Source: Methylobacterium oryzihabitans (GTDB lineage Bacteria > Pseudomonadota > Alphaproteobacteria > Rhizobiales > Beijerinckiaceae). From it: a stretch of 64,000 nucleotides of DNA. A model generated the notes under the pieces. The model had not been told where the DNA came from and did no database searches. It was given only the letters and a program-made list of their open reading frames with translations. This document shows, one piece after another, positions 27,842-37,328 of the stretch. The stretch is taken from the NCBI RefSeq assembly GCF_004004555.2, contig NZ_SACP01000015.1, positions 62,001 through 126,000 on the forward strand. The letters run 5' to 3'. The position numbers and the translations under genes were made by a program. The stretch's first letter is position 1. The number at the start of each line of letters is the position of its first letter.

Positions 27842-30800
27842 ATGCACCTGCTGCGCGTCGATGCGGTGTCCCTCGATGAGGGCGAGGCGGCGGTCGACCT
27901 CGACCAGGCGCCCGGCGACGTCGTGGCCCTATCGTTCACCGATTCCGACCTCGCCGGGCTCGCCGCCGCCCATGCCGCCGAGGGCGAGGCCCTGCCGAGC
28001 CTGCGCCTCGCCCGGCTCGCGGTGCTGCGCCATCCGATGTCGGTCGACCTCTACGCCGACAAGGTCGTGGCGCGGGCCCGCTTCGTGCTGGTGCGCTGCC
28101 TCGGCGGGCTCGATTACTGGCGCTACGGCGTCGAACGCCTCGCCGAGACCTGCCGACGCCACACCATCCCGCTGGCGGTGCTGCCCGGCGACGATCGGCC
28201 GGATCCGCGCCTCGACGCCGCCTCGACGGTGGCGCCCGACCTGCTCGCGACCCTCGACGGCTATTTCCGTGCCGGCGGGCCGGACAACCTGCGCCAGTGC
28301 CTGCGCCGCATCGCCGCCGAGACCGGCCGGCCGCTGACCGCCGCGCCGCCCCGCGCGCTGCCGCGCGGCTTCGTCTGGTGCCCGGCCTGCGGCCCGGCCG
28401 GCGCGATCCCGGCGGCCGCACCCCTGCCCCGCGCCCTGGTCCTCGTCTACCGCTCGGCGGTCCTCGGTGGCGACACGGCGCCCGCCGCGGGCCTCGTCGC
28501 CGCCCTGCACGAGCGCGGCCTCGCGCCGGCCGTCGTCGCGGTGTCGAGCCTGAAGGACCCGGAGGCGGTGGCCGCGGTGCGGGAGGCCGTCGCGGTCCAC
28601 CGGCCCGACGTGATCGTCGCTGCCACCGCCTTCTCGGCCCGCGAGGATGCCGGCTTCGTCCTCGACGCCGCCGGCTGCCCGGTGATTCAAGCATTCTCCG
28701 TCGGCGCCCCGCGGGCGGCCTGGGCCGCCTCCGCCCGGGGGCTCGGCGCGGCCGACCTCGCGATGCAGGTCGCGCTGCCGGAATTCGACGGCCGGCTCTC
28801 CGGGCACCCGGTCGCGTTCAAGGAGGAGGGCGCGACCCGCGACGGCTTCGCCGAGCGCCGGGCGGTGCCGGACTTCGCCGGCCTCGCCGCCACCGCCGAC
28901 CGCGCCGCCGCCTGGGCCCGCCTCGCCGGCAAGCCCCGCGACAAGCGCCGCCTCGCCCTGGTGCTGTCGGACTATCCCGCCCGTGGCGGCCGGGCCGGCT
29001 ACGCGGTCGGCCTCGACACTCCGGCGAGCGCCCGGGCGATCCTCGACCACCTCGCGGCGGAGGGCTTTTCGGTCGCCGACGCGCCCGAACCCGAGGCGCT
29101 GATGCGGGCGCTGACCGGGGGCGAGCCCGGCTTTGCCGTGCCGCTCGCCGCCTATCGCGACTGGCTCGACCGCCTGCCGGCGGCCCATCGCGACGCCCTC
29201 GCCGCCGCCTGGGGCGCGCCGGAGGACGATCCCGCCTGCCGCGACGGCGCCTTCCGGTTCCGGGCCGTGCGGGCCGGCGCCGTGCTGGTGGCGCTCCAGC
29301 CCGACCGCGGCCGCGGCGGCGACCGCAAGGCGGGCTACCACGATGCCGAGGCGGTGCCGGCCCACGCCTACCTCGCCTTCCATCTCGGCCTGCGGGCCGA
29401 GGCCGACGCCCTGATCCATCTCGGCACCCACGGCACCACCGAGTGGCTGCCCGGCAAGGCGGTGGCGCTGTCGCCCGGCTGCTGGCCGGCCCTGGCGGTC
29501 GGCGCCCTGCCGGTGATCTACCCGTTCATCGTCGACGATCCCGGCGAGGCGGCCCCGGCCAAGCGCCGCCTCGGCGCCGTGACGGTCGGGCACATGACGC
29601 CCGAGACCGCCGCCGCCGGGCTCGACCCGGACGCCGCCGCCCTGCGCGAACTGGTGGAAGAGTATTCCGCCGCGACCGTGCTCGACCCGCGCCGAGCCGG
29701 ACTGATCGCCGAGGGCATCCTCGCCCGCGCCGAGGAGGCCGGGCTGCTGGCGTCGGCCGGCATGTCTCGCGATGCCCCGGTCGAGGACGCGCTCACCGCC
29801 CTCGACGCCCACCTGTGCGACCTCGCCGAGGTGACCGGACGCGACGGGCTGCACGTCTTCGGGACGACCGGGCCGGAGGCGTGCGCCGCCGGCGAGCGCG
29901 CCGGGCTCGTCGCCGCCCTCGACGGCCGCTTCGTGCCCCCCGGCCCGTCCGGCTCGCCGTCGCGCGGCCGCCGCGACGTGATGCCGACCGGGCGCAACCT
30001 CGCGACCCTCGACCCGCGCGCCCTGCCCACCCGCGCCGCCGCCCTGCTCGGCGAGCGCGCCGCCGCGGAGGTGGTGCGGCGCTACCTCCAGGACGAGGGC
30101 GAGTATCCGGCCCGCATCGTGATGGACCTGTGGGCCTCCCCGACCCTGCGCACCGGCGGCGAGGATCTGGCCCAGGCCCTCGCCCTGATGGGCGTGCGCC
30201 CGACCTGGGACCACGCCTCGACCCGGGTCACCGGCTTCGAGGTGCTGCCGCTCGCCCTCCTCGACCGGCCGCGAATCGACGTCACGGTGCGGGTCTCGGG
30301 CGCCTTCCGCGATACCTTCCCGGATGCCCTGGCGCTGCTCGACCGCGCCGCCCGGGCGGTCGCCTCCCGCGAGGAGGAGGACGCCGACAACCCGCTCGCC
30401 GCCGCCCGCCGCCGCGGCGAGACGGTGGCACGGGTGTTCGGCGCGGCGCCGGGCCGCTACGGCGCCGGCACCGCCGGCCTCGCCCTCGACGGGGCGTGGG
30501 AGCGCCGCGGCGACCTCGCCCGCGCCTATCTCGACGCCACCGCCCAGGCGGCCGGCGACGAGGGCGCCGACTTCGCCGCCCGGGTCGCGGCGGCCGATGC
30601 CTACGTCCACGCCTTCGACGCCGCCGAGCGCGACCTCCTCGACGGCGACGCCGCCGCCGACGCCATGGGGGGCTTCGCCGCCGCGGCGGACTCCGCCGGC
30701 CGCGCGCCCGCTCTCTACGCCCTCGACACCAGCCGGCCGGAGACGCCCCGCGCCCGCACCGCCCGCGAGGACGTGGCCCGGCTGGTCCGCGGCCGTCTCG

Positions 30801-31150
30801 CCCATCCGCGCTGGATCGCCGCGCAACTGCGCCACGGCTGGCGCGGGGCCCAGGAACTGGCCCAGGGGCTCGACGCGGTGTTCGTGCTCGCCGCCGCGAG
30901 CGACGCGGTGAGCGACGCCGACCTCGACCGGCTCTACGGCGCCTGCATCGGCGACCTCGCGGTGTTCGAGACGATCGAAGCGGCCAATCCCGGCGTCGCC
31001 CGGGCGCTCCTCGACCGGTTCGACGACCTGCGCCGCCGCGGCCTGTGGCGCAGCCGGCGCAATTCTTTGGCAGCGCTGGACGAGCGGATGGCACCCTCCG
31101 ACCTGGGCCGGGAGGCACCTTCCGGCGTCAGCCGGGAGGCGGCGGAATGA
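27842..31150 (+). CDS. cobN: cobaltochelatase subunit CobN
   Basis: 1102 residues, the large subunit of ATP-dependent cobalt chelatase, putting Co(II) into hydrogenobyrinic acid a,c-diamide; homologous to BchH/ChlH. Characteristic segments: KVVARARFVLVRCLGG near 75, HLGTHGTTEWLPGK near 526, VIYPFIVDDPGEAAPAKRR, and EANPGVARALLDRF with LWRSRRNS near the end. Somewhat shorter than the Pseudomonas enzyme (about 1270) but with both ends intact. CobS and CobT are not in the window. Its stop overlaps cobG (ATGA). Confidence 0.95.
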   Translation: MHLLRVDAVSLDEGEAAVDLDQAPGDVVALSFTDSDLAGLAAAHAAEGEALPSLRLARLAVLRHPMSVDLYADKVVARARFVLVRCLGGLDYWRYGVERLAETCRRHTIPLAVLPGDDRPDPRLDAASTVAPDLLATLDGYFRAGGPDNLRQCLRRIAAETGRPLTAAPPRALPRGFVWCPACGPAGAIPAAAPLPRALVLVYRSAVLGGDTAPAAGLVAALHERGLAPAVVAVSSLKDPEAVAAVREAVAVHRPDVIVAATAFSAREDAGFVLDAAGCPVIQAFSVGAPRAAWAASARGLGAADLAMQVALPEFDGRLSGHPVAFKEEGATRDGFAERRAVPDFAGLAATADRAAAWARLAGKPRDKRRLALVLSDYPARGGRAGYAVGLDTPASARAILDHLAAEGFSVADAPEPEALMRALTGGEPGFAVPLAAYRDWLDRLPAAHRDALAAAWGAPEDDPACRDGAFRFRAVRAGAVLVALQPDRGRGGDRKAGYHDAEAVPAHAYLAFHLGLRAEADALIHLGTHGTTEWLPGKAVALSPGCWPALAVGALPVIYPFIVDDPGEAAPAKRRLGAVTVGHMTPETAAAGLDPDAAALRELVEEYSAATVLDPRRAGLIAEGILARAEEAGLLASAGMSRDAPVEDALTALDAHLCDLAEVTGRDGLHVFGTTGPEACAAGERAGLVAALDGRFVPPGPSGSPSRGRRDVMPTGRNLATLDPRALPTRAAALLGERAAAEVVRRYLQDEGEYPARIVMDLWASPTLRTGGEDLAQALALMGVRPTWDHASTRVTGFEVLPLALLDRPRIDVTVRVSGAFRDTFPDALALLDRAARAVASREEEDADNPLAAARRRGETVARVFGAAPGRYGAGTAGLALDGAWERRGDLARAYLDATAQAAGDEGADFAARVAAADAYVHAFDAAERDLLDGDAAADAMGGFAAAADSAGRAPALYALDTSRPETPRARTAREDVARLVRGRLAHPRWIAAQLRHGWRGAQELAQGLDAVFVLAAASDAVSDADLDRLYGACIGDLAVFETIEAANPGVARALLDRFDDLRRRGLWRSRRNSLAALDERMAPSDLGREAPSGVSREAAE

Positions 31151-32676
31151 TTCCCGCGCCTCGCCGCGGCTGGTGCCCCGGCCTCGCCCGGCCGATGCCG
31201 ACCGGCGACGGGCTGCTGGTGCGGCTGCATCCGCCGGGCGGCGGGCTCACTGCCGCGCAGATGCGCGCGGTCGCGACGGCGGCGCGGGCGGGCGGCAACG
31301 GCCTCGTCGACGTGACGGCGCGGGCGAACCTCCAGATCCGCGGCGTGACGCCCGAGAGCCATGCCGGATTGCTCGCCCCGCTGATGGCCGCCGGCCTCGG
31401 CGACCGCCGCCACGACGGCGGTCCGCAGCGCCTGACGCTGTCGGGGCCGGCCCATGCCGCCCTGGCGGATGCCGTCGAGGCGGCGGGGCTCGCGGTGCCG
31501 GGCCTGCCGGCGAAGACCCTGGTGGTGATCGAGGGGCCGGATCTCGGTTTTCCCGACACCGAGGCGGATCTGCGGCTGCGGGTCGGGCCGGAGGGCCTGT
31601 GGTTCGGGCTCGCGGCGGCGGCGGGCGTGGCGTGGCACCGGGCGGCGGCGTTGGAGCCGGCGCTGACGGTCCTGCTGCGCGGCCTCGCGGCGAGTGGGGC
31701 TCGGCGGATGCGGGGGCTCGAATCTGGGCAGCGGTACGCGCTGGTCGCGGCGGCCGGGCTGATGGCGAGCGATCCGCCAGCGGCCGGGTTGGGGCTGGTG
31801 CCGGGGCTTCATGCAGCGAACAGGGTGCAGGAGACGCGCGGGCTCTCCTCTCCCCGCGGGCGGGGAGAGGGCGACGCCCCCCTTGCCGGGGGCGGCGCGA
31901 GCGCGATCCACCAGGATCGTCGCGAGGGTGAGGGGGTGGTTCCGGAGGAGCCTCATCCGGCACCGCCCCCTCACCATCGGGTCGATCCCTCCGGGATCGA
32001 TGCGCCGCCTCGCTCCGTCGACTGCAAGGTCGCCGGAGCTCTCTCCCCGCAAGCGGGACGAGGAGATGCACGAAGTCCGTCGCATCGATCCACTGCGCCT
32101 CTCGGGAGCAGCGATCCCGCGCCTCCCCGGTCGCCCGGCACTACTCTTCTCGCCGCCGAATTCCCCTTCGGCCGCTGCGACGCGGCCCTCCTCGACCGCC
32201 TCGCCGGCTGGAGCGAGCGCCACGGCGACCGCCGGGCGTGGCTCACCCCCTCGCGCGGCGTGGTCCTGGCGGCGCGCGACGCCGACCACGCCGACCGCCT
32301 CCTCGCCGAGGCCGGCGCCGCCGGGCTGATCGTCTCGGGGAGCGACCCCCGCCGCGCCGTCGCCGCCTGCCCCGGCGCGCCCGCCTGCGGCTCCGGCAGC
32401 GTCCCGGCCCAGGCCGACGCGCACCGCCTCGCCGCCGCGCTCGCGGGGGTGATCGGACCCGTGCGGGTCCACGTCTCCGGCTGCCCGAAGGGCTGCGCCC
32501 ATCCGGGTGCGGCCGACCTCACCCTGGTCGGGATGCCCGGGGGCGCCTATGGGGTGGTGCCCGGCGGCAGTGCCGGGGATCCGCCCGCTCGGGTGCTGCC
32601 TTTCGAGGACGTGCTGGAGCGGCTACACAGCGCCGAGCCCGACGAGTGGAGCGGGCGGTTCCGGGAGCCCGCATGA
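31147..32676 (+). CDS. cobG: precorrin-3B synthase CobG with a large in-frame repeat-derived insertion
   Basis: Oxygen-dependent ring hydroxylase converting precorrin-3A to 3B, in the sulfite/nitrite reductase fold. N-terminal ferredoxin-like part (GWCPGLARPMPTGDGLLVR, DVTARANLQIRGV); the 4Fe-4S/siroheme cysteines are present at 408, 414 (CPGAPAC) and 446, 450 (CPKGC). 509 residues, roughly 100 longer than I expect. The excess is residues about 223-331, a Gly/Pro/Arg/Ser-rich stretch without family match, encoded by palindromic DNA of repeat C type. The frame is open throughout and both fold halves are complete, so the protein may still work with a disordered loop. Confidence 0.9.
   Translation: MIPAPRRGWCPGLARPMPTGDGLLVRLHPPGGGLTAAQMRAVATAARAGGNGLVDVTARANLQIRGVTPESHAGLLAPLMAAGLGDRRHDGGPQRLTLSGPAHAALADAVEAAGLAVPGLPAKTLVVIEGPDLGFPDTEADLRLRVGPEGLWFGLAAAAGVAWHRAAALEPALTVLLRGLAASGARRMRGLESGQRYALVAAAGLMASDPPAAGLGLVPGLHAANRVQETRGLSSPRGRGEGDAPLAGGGASAIHQDRREGEGVVPEEPHPAPPPHHRVDPSGIDAPPRSVDCKVAGALSPQAGRGDARSPSHRSTAPLGSSDPAPPRSPGTTLLAAEFPFGRCDAALLDRLAGWSERHGDRRAWLTPSRGVVLAARDADHADRLLAEAGAAGLIVSGSDPRRAVAACPGAPACGSGSVPAQADAHRLAAALAGVIGPVRVHVSGCPKGCAHPGAADLTLVGMPGGAYGVVPGGSAGDPPARVLPFEDVLERLHSAEPDEWSGRFREPA
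31847..32066. repeat. repeat family C-like palindromes inside the cobG reading frame
   Basis: Left hairpin CCTCTCCCCGC/GCGGGGAGAGG (31847-31870), right block CTCTCCCCGC-AA-GCGGG (from about 32041), and between them GAGGGTGAGGGGGTGG facing CACCGCCCCCTCACC, plus small stems GATCC-ACC-AGGATC and GATCCC-TCC-GGGATC. The arrangement, paired CTCTCCCC hairpins with internal GAGGGTG/CACCCTC-type blocks, copies the intergenic repeat C elements, yet it carries no stop codon in the cobG frame. Confidence 0.75.
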
Positions 32677-33305
32677 GCACGCGCCTCGACTACATCCGCG
32701 ACGGCGCGGCCATCTACGCCAAGTCCTTCGCGATCATCCGCAGTGAGGCCGACCTGTCGCGCTTCCACGGCCCCGCCGAGCGGGTGGTGGTGCGGATGAT
32801 CCATGCCTGCGGCATGACCGACCTGCCCGCCGACGTTGTGGCGTCGCCCGACTTCGCCGAGGCCGGCGAGGCCGCCTTGCGCCGCGGCGCCCCGATCCTG
32901 TGCGACGCCCGCATGGTGGCGGACGGCGTCACCCGCGCCCGGCTGCCCGCCGGCAACGAGGTGGTGTGCACCCTGCACGATCCCCGGGTGCCCGACCTCG
33001 CCCGCGACCTCGCCACCACGCGGACCGCCGCCGCGATGGAATTGTGGCGCGAGCGCCTGCCCGGCGCCGTCGTGGCGGTCGGCAACGCGCCCACGGCGCT
33101 GTTTCGCCTGCTCGAACTCCTCGACGAGGGCGTGGCGCCGCCGGCCGCGGTCATCGGCGTGCCGGTCGGCTTCGTCGGCGCGGCGGAATCGAAGGAGGCG
33201 CTCGCCGCCGACGGCCGGGTGCCGTTCGTCGTGGTGCACGGCCGCCGCGGCGGCAGCGCCATGGCGGCGGCGGCGATCAACGCGCTCGCCAGCGAGGCCG
33301 AGTGA
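32673..33305 (+). CDS. cobH: precorrin-8X methylmutase
   Basis: 210 residues. Moves the C11 methyl to C12, giving hydrogenobyrinic acid. Catalytic His44 lies in VRMIHACGMTD; VGNAPTALFRLLELL and VIGVPVGFVGAAESKE are family signatures. Starts with ATGA overlap on cobG and ends with TGATG overlap on cobI. Confidence 0.97.
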   Translation: MSTRLDYIRDGAAIYAKSFAIIRSEADLSRFHGPAERVVVRMIHACGMTDLPADVVASPDFAEAGEAALRRGAPILCDARMVADGVTRARLPAGNEVVCTLHDPRVPDLARDLATTRTAAAMELWRERLPGAVVAVGNAPTALFRLLELLDEGVAPPAAVIGVPVGFVGAAESKEALAADGRVPFVVVHGRRGGSAMAAAAINALASEAE

Positions 33306-34093
33306 TGGACGCCGCCCCCGACTTCACGCCGCTGGCCGAGGAGGCACCCGCGCCACACCGCGCCGCCGTCACCGGCACTCTCTACGGCGTCGGCATGGGG
33401 CCGGGCGATCCCGACTACCTGACCGTCCGGGCGGTGCGGGTGCTGGAGCGCGCCCACCACCTCGTGCATTTCTGCAAGGCCGGCCGGCGCGGCAACGCCC
33501 GCACCATCGCGGACGCGGTGGTGCGGGATCCGGCCCGGGAATGGCCGCTGGCCTATCCCTACACCACCGAGATCCCGGCCGATTCGCCCGAATACCTCGC
33601 GGCGCTCGCCGCCTTCTACGACGACGCGGCCCAAAAGCTCGCCGACGAGCTCGGCGCCGGGCGCGACGTCGCGATCCTGTCGGAGGGCGACCCGTTCTTC
33701 TACGGCTCGTTCATGCATCTGTGGCGCCGGCTCAAGGACCGCTTCCCGGTCGAGGTCGTGCCCGGGGTCACCGGCATGTCGGGCTGCTGGACCCGCGCCG
33801 GCACGCCGATCACCTGGGGCGACGACGTGCTCACGGTGCTGCCCGCGACGCTGCCCGCCGCCGACCTCGCCCGGCGCCTGCGCGACACCGACGCCGCCGT
33901 GGTGATGAAGCTCGGCCGCCACCTGCCGAAGGTGCGCGGGGCGCTCAAGGAGGCCGGCCTGCTCGCCCGCGCGGTCTATGTCGAGCGCGGCACGATGAAG
34001 GGCGAGCACGTCGTGATGCTGGCCGACAAGCCCGACGACGCGGCGCCGTATTTTTCCATGGTGCTGATCCCCGGCGAAGGCCGCCGGCCGTGA
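33305..34093 (+). CDS. cobI: precorrin-2 C20-methyltransferase
   Basis: 262 residues. SAM-dependent methylation of precorrin-2 at C20, the entry step of the corrin branch. Tetrapyrrole methylase fold: LYGVGMGPGDPDYLT, SEGDPFFYGSF and VVPGVTGMSGCW. The first 25 residues are an extra Pro/Ala-rich head compared with most CobI proteins; the next plausible start is inside the fold, so I keep the ATG at 33305. Confidence 0.96.
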   Translation: MDAAPDFTPLAEEAPAPHRAAVTGTLYGVGMGPGDPDYLTVRAVRVLERAHHLVHFCKAGRRGNARTIADAVVRDPAREWPLAYPYTTEIPADSPEYLAALAAFYDDAAQKLADELGAGRDVAILSEGDPFFYGSFMHLWRRLKDRFPVEVVPGVTGMSGCWTRAGTPITWGDDVLTVLPATLPAADLARRLRDTDAAVVMKLGRHLPKVRGALKEAGLLARAVYVERGTMKGEHVVMLADKPDDAAPYFSMVLIPGEGRRP

Positions 34094-34872
34094 CCGACGC
34101 ACCGGCTCCCGGCCGCGGCTGGGTCGCGGTGGTCGGCCTCGGCCCCGGCGATCCGCGCTACCTTACGCCATCCGCTGCCGCGATCCTGGCCGAGGCCGAG
34201 GATCTGATCGGCTACTTTCCCTACGTCGCCCGGGTGCCGGAGCGGCCGGGCCTCGTGCGCCACGCCTCCGACAACCGGGTCGAGGTCGAGCGCGCCGCCC
34301 ACGCCCTCGCGCTCGCCGCCGCCGGCCGCCGGGTCGCGGTGGTGTCGGGGGGCGATCCCGGCGTGTTTGCCATGGCGGCGGCCCTGTTCGAGGCGTTGGA
34401 GGCCGGCGACCCGGCGTGGCGCCGGCTGACGATCACCGTCGAGCCCGGCATCACCGCGATGCTCGCCGCGGCGGCGCGGGTCGGGGCGCCGCTCGGCGGC
34501 GATTTCTGCGCGATCTCGCTGTCGGACAACCTCAAGCCGTGGGAGGTGGTGACCGCCCGGCTGGAGGCCGTCCTGCGCGCCGGCCTCGTCGTCGCGCTCT
34601 ACAACCCGATCTCGCGGGCGCGGCCGTGGCAGCTCGGCGCCGCCCTGCGGCTCGCCGCGGAGCATCGCGGATCCGAGACGCCGGTGGTCCTCGCCCGCGC
34701 GGTCGGGCGCGACGACGAATCGGTCCGCGTGCTGCCGCTCGCCGAGGCCGCCGACGCCCCGGCCGACATGGCGACCCTGGTCATCATAGGGGCCGAGAGC
34801 ACCCGGCTGATCCCGCGCGAGGGCGCGACGCCGTACGTCTACACGCCGCGCAGCGTCGAGGCGGCGCGGTGA
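34090..34872 (+). CDS. cobJ: precorrin-3B C17-methyltransferase
   Basis: 260 residues. Methylates C17 with ring contraction to precorrin-4. Motifs VVGLGPGDPRYLT, GYFPYVARV, VVSGGDPGVFAMA, SLSDNLKPWEV and LYNPISRARPWQ are those of CobJ/CbiH. GTG start overlapping the cobI stop (GTGA). Its last 34 bases overlap the 3' end of cobK on the other strand. Confidence 0.96.
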   Translation: MTDAPAPGRGWVAVVGLGPGDPRYLTPSAAAILAEAEDLIGYFPYVARVPERPGLVRHASDNRVEVERAAHALALAAAGRRVAVVSGGDPGVFAMAAALFEALEAGDPAWRRLTITVEPGITAMLAAAARVGAPLGGDFCAISLSDNLKPWEVVTARLEAVLRAGLVVALYNPISRARPWQLGAALRLAAEHRGSETPVVLARAVGRDDESVRVLPLAEAADAPADMATLVIIGAESTRLIPREGATPYVYTPRSVEAAR

Positions 34873-35600
34873 GCCTCCAGCCAATCGAGAGCCGCGTCCG
34901 GCCCGGCCACGGTCGCGACCGCCGGCGGGAGCGGCTGGCGCACGATCACGACCGGCAGGCCGAGCGCCCGCGCCGCCAGGATCTTGCCGTAGGTCGCGGC
35001 GCCGCCGGAGTTCTTGGTTACCACCACCTCGACCCGGTGCCGGCGCATCAGCGCGGCCTCGGCCTCGGCATCGAAGGGCCCGCGGGCGGTGAGCGTCGTC
35101 AGGTCGGGCACCGGCAGCGCGTCGCCGACCGGCTCGATGGTGCGCACGAGGTAGGCGTGCTGGGGCGCCGCCGCGAAGGCGGCGAGTTCGAGCCGGCCGA
35201 CGGTGAGAAAAACCCGGCGCGGGTCGTCGCCCAGAGCCGGCACCGCCCCTGCCACGGTCTCGACCTCGTGCCAGCAATCGCCGGGCGCGCACGCCCAGGC
35301 CGGGCGGCGGAGCGCCAGGAGCGGCACCCCGGCGGCGGCGCAGGCCGCGGCGGCGTTGTGCGAGATGCGGTTGGCGAACGGGTGGGTGGCGTCGATCACG
35401 GCCTCCGCCCGCTCCCGCCGCAGCCAGTCGGCGAGTCCGTCGGCGCCGCCGAAGCCGCCGATGCGGGTCTCGAACGGGGCCGCGACCGGCGCAGCGGTGC
35501 GGCCGGCGAGGGACAGGACCGGCGAGAAGCTTGGCCGGCCGGCGAGGCGGCGTACGAGGCCGCTCGCCTCGGTGGTGCCGCCAAGCAGGAGGATGCGCAT
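34839..35600 (-). CDS. cobK: precorrin-6A reductase
   Basis: 253 residues. NADPH-dependent reduction of precorrin-6A to 6B. N-terminal nucleotide motif [17 protein letters not shown], then VIDATHPFANRISHNA and VVTKNSGGAATYGKI, diagnostic of CobK. It is the only cob gene on the minus strand within the operon: it converges on and overlaps cobJ, and its start codon overlaps the cobL start head-to-head. Its promoter must lie inside the cobL coding region. Confidence 0.95.
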   Translation of the reverse strand: MRILLLGGTTEASGLVRRLAGRPSFSPVLSLAGRTAAPVAAPFETRIGGFGGADGLADWLRRERAEAVIDATHPFANRISHNAAAACAAAGVPLLALRRPAWACAPGDCWHEVETVAGAVPALGDDPRRVFLTVGRLELAAFAAAPQHAYLVRTIEPVGDALPVPDLTTLTARGPFDAEAEAALMRRHRVEVVVTKNSGGAATYGKILAARALGLPVVIVRQPLPPAVATVAGPDAALDWLEAHRAASTLRGV

Positions 35601-36840
35601 GGCCGCCTTCTCCCCTGACGGACCGCCTGTGTCGAGGGCGCCGTGGCTGGCGATCGTCGGCATCGGCGAGGACGGCCGCGCCGGCCTGTCGCCGGCCGCC
35701 GCCCGGGCGCTCGATGCCGCGACCCTGGTGGTCGGCGGCCGGCGCCATCTCGACCTCGCCGGGCCGCTCGCCGCCGAGACGCTGGCCTGGCCGAGCCCGC
35801 TGCACGGAGCCTACCCGACGATCCTCGCGCGGCGCGGGCAGCCGACCTGCGTGCTCGCCACCGGCGACCCGTTCCATTACGGCGTCGGCGCCGACCTCGC
35901 CCGGCTGGTGCCGGCACAGGAGTTCATCGGCTACCCGCAACCCTCCGCCTTCAGCCTCGCGGCGTCGCGACTCGGATGGCCGCTGGCGGAGTGCGCCTGC
36001 CTCACCCTGCACGGGCGCCGGCTGGAGCGGATCATCCCGCATCTTCAGCCCGGCGCTCGGCTGCTGGCGCTGTCCTGGGACGGCACCACGCCGGGGCAGC
36101 TCGCCGCCCTGCTGGCCGCCCGCGGATTTCCGGAGTCGCGCCTCACCGTACTCGAAGCGATGGGCGGGCCGCGCGAGCGCCGCCGCGGCGCCGTCGCCGC
36201 CGCCTTCGACGTCGAGGCGGTCGATCCGCTCAACACCGTCGCGGTCGAGGTGGTGGCGGGTCCGGGCGCGCGGGTCGTCCCGCTGGCGCCGGGCATCGAC
36301 GACGACTGGTTCGAGACCGATGGCCAGCTCACCAAGTCCGAGATCCGCGCCGTCACCCTCGCGGCCCTGCGGCCGCGGGTCGGCCAGACCCTGTGGGACG
36401 TCGGCGCCGGCTCGGGCTCGGTCTCGATCGAGTGGTGCCTGCGTCACCCGGCCAACCGGGCCGTGGCGGTCGAAGCCTCGGAGGTCAGGGCCGAACGCAT
36501 CGGCCGCAACGCCCTCGCGCTCGGCGTGCCGGACCTGACCGTGGTGCGCGGCCGCGCCCCGGAGGCACTGGCGGGGCTGCCCACCCCCGACGCCGCCTTC
36601 GTCGGCGGCGGCGTCTCGGACCCGGCGATCCTCGCAGACGTCCTCGCGGCCCTGCCCGCCGGCGGGCGCCTCGTCGCCAACGCGGTGACGCTGGAGAGCG
36701 AGGCGGTGCTGCTCGCGGCCTACGCCCGCCACGGCGGCACCCTGCGCCGGCTCAGCGTCGCCCGGGCCGATCCGGTCGGCACGATGCACGGCTGGCGCCC
36801 GGCGATGCCGGTGACGCAGTGGGCGCTGACCAAGCCGTGA
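35599..36840 (+). CDS. cobL: precorrin-6Y C5,15-methyltransferase (decarboxylating)
   Basis: 413 residues with two catalytic domains: an N-terminal CbiE-like methylase ([31 protein letters not shown]) to about 205 and a C-terminal CbiT-like Rossmann domain ([30 protein letters not shown]). Methylates C5 and C15 and removes the C12 acetate carboxyl. ATG at 35599; an in-frame ATG six bases earlier is possible. Either start overlaps the oppositely oriented cobK start. No standalone promoter region exists between the two genes. Confidence 0.96.
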   Translation: MAAFSPDGPPVSRAPWLAIVGIGEDGRAGLSPAAARALDAATLVVGGRRHLDLAGPLAAETLAWPSPLHGAYPTILARRGQPTCVLATGDPFHYGVGADLARLVPAQEFIGYPQPSAFSLAASRLGWPLAECACLTLHGRRLERIIPHLQPGARLLALSWDGTTPGQLAALLAARGFPESRLTVLEAMGGPRERRRGAVAAAFDVEAVDPLNTVAVEVVAGPGARVVPLAPGIDDDWFETDGQLTKSEIRAVTLAALRPRVGQTLWDVGAGSGSVSIEWCLRHPANRAVAVEASEVRAERIGRNALALGVPDLTVVRGRAPEALAGLPTPDAAFVGGGVSDPAILADVLAALPAGGRLVANAVTLESEAVLLAAYARHGGTLRRLSVARADPVGTMHGWRPAMPVTQWALTKP

Positions 36841-37328
36841 TGGAGGGGCCCGCTCCGTTGCTCGCCCGCACCGCCGCCCCGGAAACAGGCGGCGACCGCG
36901 AGGCGGCACCCGGCTGCGACCCGCTCGCCGCGTCCGGCCCTGCCCTGGTGGCGGGGATCGGCTTTCGCCACGCGACCGGGGCGGACGAGATCGTCGCCCT
37001 GGTGCGCCGGGCGCTCGACGAGGCGGGCGTCGCGGCCGGGCGCCTGGGCCTCCTCGCCACCGCGGACGACCGCGCCGGCGACCCGGCGATCCGCACGGCC
37101 GCGGCGCAGCTCGGGGTGCCGCTGGCCGCGGTGGCGGTCGAGGCCCTGCGCGAAGCCGGCCGCCGCGGCGTCACCCGCTCGGCCCGGATCGAGGCCCTGC
37201 GCGGCGTCGGCTCCCTCGCCGAGGCGGCGGCGCTCGCGGCGTCGGGCCCGGGTGGCCGTCTCGTCCTCGCCCGCATCGCCAGTCCCGGCGCCACCTGCGC
37301 CCTCGCCGCCTCCGGAGATCCGTCGTGA
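36840..37328 (+). CDS. cobE: CobE / CbiG C-terminal-like cobalamin biosynthesis protein
   Basis: 162 residues. After a 30-residue variable head, [19 protein letters not shown] begins a domain like the C-terminal part of CbiG, with [17 protein letters not shown] and [23 protein letters not shown]. In the aerobic pathway CobE is an accessory protein thought to bind intermediates; its exact job is unsettled. Coupled to cobL (TGATG) and to cobM (GTGA). Confidence 0.9.
   Translation: MEGPAPLLARTAAPETGGDREAAPGCDPLAASGPALVAGIGFRHATGADEIVALVRRALDEAGVAAGRLGLLATADDRAGDPAIRTAAAQLGVPLAAVAVEALREAGRRGVTRSARIEALRGVGSLAEAAALAASGPGGRLVLARIASPGATCALAASGDPS

Noticed and set aside
31847..32066. Interruption of cobG as a simple pseudogene
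   Set aside because: The frame stays open and all cysteine ligands follow it, so inactivation is not shown by the sequence.
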